A stretch of DNA of 8,446 nucleotides from an uncultured Bacteroidota bacterium. Its GTDB lineage: Bacteria > Bacteroidota > Bacteroidia > Chitinophagales > Chitinophagaceae. This document shows positions 5,727 through 8,446 of this stretch, in pieces. The notes beneath the pieces are model-generated. The model made no database searches, was not told where the DNA came from, and saw nothing but the letters and a program-made list of their open reading frames with translations. The position numbers were made by a program, and so were the translations under genes. The stretch's first letter is position 1, and each line of letters opens with the position of its first letter. Where the stretch lies: contig CAIVHI010000394.1 in the NCBI GenBank assembly GCA_903905685.1, forward strand, positions 1 to 8,446, given 5' to 3'.

Positions 5727-8446
5727 CTCAACAAAGTTATATTGCCCTTCAAGGTTTTGGCGGTACCATCAATGAAATTCACGATAAGAACATAGGCATA
5801 GGCATCAATGGGTTGTGGCTGACCATTGAAAGTACCGTCCCAGCCTTTAGATTGGCTCGTGGTCTCGAACACCAACTGGCCCCAACGGTTATAAATCTTC
5901 AAATCCAGTGTGGCAATAGCTGCTCCCTCAACATACAGTATGTCGTTCTGCCCATCGCCATTCGGACTGAATCCCGAAGGTATACCTACAATCGGCATTA
6001 CATCTGATGAGACTTCCTTGCATATTTTCGATGGGCATTTTGATGGATTGTAGGCCGTGAGGCAGGCCATATAGGTACCCGTTTGATTGTATTGGTGCAC
6101 GGGATTGATGTCGGTACTAGTAGTATTGTCGCCAAAAGCCCATAAATAAGAGGTGGCATTGGTAGACAGGTTGGTAAATGTTGTAGGCTCGTTGGGAACA
6201 GGGGTAATGGGCGAATAGGTAAAATTGGCTGTAGGTACAGGCAGCACAATGATTTGCTGCCGAAATGTATCTGCGCCATTGCACGCGCCCGGGTTTTGGG
6301 CAACCAGCGTCACCGTGTAAGCACCAATAGCGCCATAGGTGTAAGTCGGCGGCATGGCCATTGATGCAGCACTGGAATCCCCGAAAGTCCAAATTTCCGA
6401 AATCACATTGGCTGCGCCAACCACCAACGGGGTGATTGGCGTGCCCAAGCATATGGTGTCGGGTATCGAAAAACGGGCCGAGACCGAAATGCTCTGAATG
6501 TTCACGACTGCTGTGGCGGTGTCGGGCGAATTGCACGAAGCGGTATCCGTCATGACCAATGTTACGGTGAATGTACCTGTTGAGGGATAGTTATGGACGG
6601 GCGGCGTCTTGCCGCTAAAAGTGGTTGCATCGCCAAAGAACCACTGATAGGTAGTAAATGAGGTGTCTGACGCAGCACCTTGGTGGGACGTATTGGTAAA
6701 CACCACGGAATAGGGGCCGCAACTATCGGTAACCACGTAGGTGAAAGACGGAGCAATGGAATTGGTATCCACATAAATCAGGATGCGCTGGGTGTCGTTG
6801 GTACGGAAACAGGCATTGGTGTTGGCTGCCGAAATGGTCACGGTATACACTCCTGGCGCCGTAAACGTATGAGATGGAGCGAAGGCGGTAGAGGTAGTGC
6901 CGTCGCCAAAATTCCAAACATAGGATAGTGCGTTCGTACTCGCATTCGTAAAGTTGACGGTGAGCGGCGCGCAACCATTGGTACTTGGACCCGCAACAAT
7001 ATTGACCGTGACCGGACCGATGTTGAAGGCTATCTTCAATACGGCCTCATTGCAGTTGTCGCTGGCATCTACCGACGCCCACGCAGTGGCTGTAGTGGGT
7101 ATGGGGAATGGTGACGACGACGGCCCGCCACAATTGGCACAAATTGCTTGGTATATGATACCATGTTTGTCGAATCGGCTCGTACCGCCATCTACGTGTT
7201 CACCCTCCCAATATATGGTTCCGGTGTTGCGCCCATAATAAGTAGCATATCGCACGGCGGTAAGGGCGGGCGAAAATACCACAAAATAAAAGTCGGCGCC
7301 GTCGGTTGTAGGTTGGTAGGCATCGGCTGAAATCGGCATTCCGAAACAGAAGCCCGAGTGGGCACTGGCAAGCGTGAGGTTGCCGCCCCAACCAGATATA
7401 TAGACATTCTCACAAGTATCTACCAAGAAGGCAACCGGGGAAATATTGGTATGCACGGAATCGCCGGATCCATATACCGTAGAAATTAAATCGGTGGTCA
7501 GGTTGCTGTCAATCTTCATTACAAACTGGCACGAATGAGGATTGACGTACGCTCCCGAAGTAACCGGGAACGTCCCCCCTACCGATTGTCCCATCACATA
7601 AACATTCCCTTCGTTGTCGAGCTGCAATCCATAAATTTGGTCGTAGTGGCTCGTGCCCACATAGGTGGCCTTCTCGATTGCATAAGGCGGACTGTTTTGG
7701 AATTTCACGATATAGCCATCTGCCGAGTCGCCATTATAAGTCGTTTGCCAGCTACCGGCGGTTACCGGAAAATTGGTACTGCTGGTTCCTCCAGCAACGA
7801 AAAACGAAGTTTCGGTCGCATTGAGTTCCAATACATATCCGGCATCATCACCGGTGCCCCCCAAGTACGTACTCCATATCAGGTTGGTGAGCGTGGCATT
7901 GAACTTGAAAACGACGCCGTCTTGTAATCCGGACAATGTGGTAGCCAATGCACCTGCCGTTGTTGGGAAGTTGGTGGATTCCGTACAGCCCGTGGCATAG
8001 ATGTTACCACTCCGGTCTACTTGCACATCGCTACGGGCATCATCGCCATAGTTGAATTTCAAATGCCCGTAGCCCACTTCCGTAGAGTCGAAATTGACGC
8101 CGTCATCGCCATTGCCGCCAAGGAAGGTGGAGCCCACCAAACCGGTGCCGGAATTGTTGAGTTTGGTGACCACCAAATCCCATCCCGTACCCTTTGTGGT
8201 CTGATATGCGCCGGTTGTTACCGGATAGTCTGCCGACTGTGTGCGCCCTACTATGATCAAATTATCGGAACTATCCACAATCATTGAAAATGGGCGCTCG
8301 TTGTTTTGACCGCCGATGTAGGTACCGTAAATACGGTTGGAGCAAGTGGCATCGAATTTCATGATGCCGATGTCTGCCGCGTACTCGATTGCAGTGGCTC
8401 CTTGGCCGCCCGCAAAAACGCTTTGGTAAGCACCAGGCGACACGGG
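5723..8446 (-). CDS. Giant SBBP/PKD-repeat surface protein with type B T9SS sorting domain, partial
   Basis: The last 907 residues are present; the frame runs off the right edge, so the start codon and signal peptide are outside, and the GTG at 8443 is an internal valine. Numbering that valine as 1, residues about 1-470 are a series of SBBP-like units of 66-86 residues of the type PVTTGAYQ...STFLGGNGDD...DRSGNIYATG...STNF, expected to fold as a beta-propeller. Residues about 477-812 hold four PKD domains, each marked by its core: WNFGDG (510), WFFGDA (601), WTFGDS (686) and WAFGDN (768). Residues about 820-906 form the gliding-motility-associated (type B, CHU_C) sorting domain: GFSPNGDGQNDILYV, IYNRWGQLVFE, GWDGTFNGQ and a final KGNITLLR. 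I infer export by Sec, then by the type IX system to the cell surface or medium, with an adhesive or structural role. An enzymatic domain could lie in the unseen N-terminus. It is translationally coupled to its PorP/SprF-type partner. Confidence 0.93.
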   Translation of the reverse strand, partial: PVSPGAYQSVFAGGQGATAIEYAADIGIMKFDATCSNRIYGTYIGGQNNERPFSMIVDSSDNLIIVGRTQSADYPVTTGAYQTTKGTGWDLVVTKLNNSGTGLVGSTFLGGNGDDGVNFDSTEVGYGHLKFNYGDDARSDVQVDRSGNIYATGCTESTNFPTTAGALATTLSGLQDGVVFKFNATLTNLIWSTYLGGTGDDAGYVLELNATETSFFVAGGTSSTNFPVTAGSWQTTYNGDSADGYIVKFQNSPPYAIEKATYVGTSHYDQIYGLQLDNEGNVYVMGQSVGGTFPVTSGAYVNPHSCQFVMKIDSNLTTDLISTVYGSGDSVHTNISPVAFLVDTCENVYISGWGGNLTLASAHSGFCFGMPISADAYQPTTDGADFYFVVFSPALTAVRYATYYGRNTGTIYWEGEHVDGGTSRFDKHGIIYQAICANCGGPSSSPFPIPTTATAWASVDASDNCNEAVLKIAFNIGPVTVNIVAGPSTNGCAPLTVNFTNASTNALSYVWNFGDGTTSTAFAPSHTFTAPGVYTVTISAANTNACFRTNDTQRILIYVDTNSIAPSFTYVVTDSCGPYSVVFTNTSHQGAASDTSFTTYQWFFGDATTFSGKTPPVHNYPSTGTFTVTLVMTDTASCNSPDTATAVVNIQSISVSARFSIPDTICLGTPITPLVVGAANVISEIWTFGDSSAASMAMPPTYTYGAIGAYTVTLVAQNPGACNGADTFRQQIIVLPVPTANFTYSPITPVPNEPTTFTNLSTNATSYLWAFGDNTTSTDINPVHQYNQTGTYMACLTAYNPSKCPSKICKEVSSDVMPIVGIPSGFSPNGDGQNDILYVEGAAIATLDLKIYNRWGQLVFETTSQSKGWDGTFNGQPQPIDAYAYVLIVNFIDGTAKTLKGNITLLR
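5726..5986 (-). other. Type B (gliding motility-associated) C-terminal sorting domain
   Basis: The final 87 or so residues of the giant surface protein carry all the usual landmarks of the CHU_C family: SPNGDGQND, NRWGQLVFE, GWDG, an alternating YAYVLIV strand and a glycine-KGNITLLR end. Domains of this family direct type IX secretion and, in Flavobacterium SprB, need a PorP/SprF-type partner. The partner gene begins at the next base pair overlap. Confidence 0.92.
6008..7015 (-). repeat. Four tandem PKD domains
   Basis: Four immunoglobulin-like PKD units of about 80-90 residues follow one another. Each has a W-x-FGD core, a P-x-H/Y-x-Y/F turn and a GxYTVTL-type strand (VYTVTISAA, TFTVTLVMT, AYTVTLVAQ, TYMACLTAY). 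The third unit is the most diverged after its FGD (SSAASMAMPP). Cysteines near each unit's start and end (such as NGCAPL and NACFR) could form surface disulfides. The role is probably as a spacer or a protein- or polysaccharide-binding stalk between the propeller and the sorting domain. Confidence 0.88.
7034..8446 (-). repeat. SBBP-type beta-propeller repeat array (at least six units)
   Basis: Numbering from the valine at 8443, repeat units begin at about residues 1, 74, 160, 226, 293, 370 and 447, each with a P-x-x-x-x-A-type entry (VSPGAYQ, PVTTGAYQ, PTTAGALA, PVTAGSWQ, PVTSGAYV, PISADAYQ, PIPTTATA). The units continue with a K-hydrophobic strand, a T/S-x-Y-x-G motif and a D-x-x-GN-V/I-Y-x-x-G motif. 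The first four complete units follow the SBBP pattern well and the last two are diverged. More units may lie beyond the right edge. Confidence 0.8.

Noticed and set aside
6117..6536. 139-codon - frame inside the PKD region
   Set aside because: It is an out-of-frame shadow of the giant protein, whose own frame shows clear PKD cores over the same bases.
7034..8446. Possible CRISPR or direct DNA repeats on the right side
   Set aside because: The periodicity is at the protein level (SBBP units of 66-86 residues); no uniform DNA repeats and spacers are present.

Overview
The window looks like chromosomal DNA from a member of the phylum Bacteroidota. The evidence is a PorP/SprF-family type IX secretion protein, a large SBBP/PKD surface protein ending in a gliding-motility-type (type B) C-terminal sorting domain, an RprY-like response regulator, weak or absent Shine-Dalgarno sequences, and AT-rich -7 elements of the TAnnTTTG kind. 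Base composition is moderate, and the genus cannot be resolved from sequence reading alone.

Left half, + strand. Positions 1-269 are the 3' end of der (ribosome-assembly GTPase). After 42 bases comes a complete rimO (312-1625, ribosomal protein S12 methylthiotransferase), so the two form a probable translation-related operon. Next are a 5'-truncated DUF4276 gene (1719-2063) that looks like the remnant of an accessory locus, an uncharacterised exported and probably outer-membrane protein (2214-3104), and a DUF2461 protein (3184-3840).

An 18-bp perfect inverted repeat at 3849-3905 forms a probable bidirectional terminator between the convergent halves.

Right half, - strand, read from the right edge inward. 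A giant exported protein (8446-5723, N-terminus outside the window) carries SBBP-type propeller repeats, four PKD domains and a type B T9SS sorting domain. Its stop codon overlaps the start of a porP/sprF-like gene (5726-4686) by four bases (ATGA). An OmpR/PhoB-type response regulator (4628-3927) follows 57 bases later. The first two genes form a textbook substrate plus cognate PorP/SprF partner pair. The regulator may be cotranscribed with them or have its own promoter, since two small inverted repeats and a TAnnTTTG element lie just upstream of it.

No tRNA, rRNA, CRISPR array, insertion sequence or complete novel system was found. No gap between genes exceeds 300 bases. The points most worth a second look are the surface-protein/PorP/regulator cluster, a diverged conserved module inside the propeller, a G8 tract in the porP-like gene, and the DUF4276 remnant.
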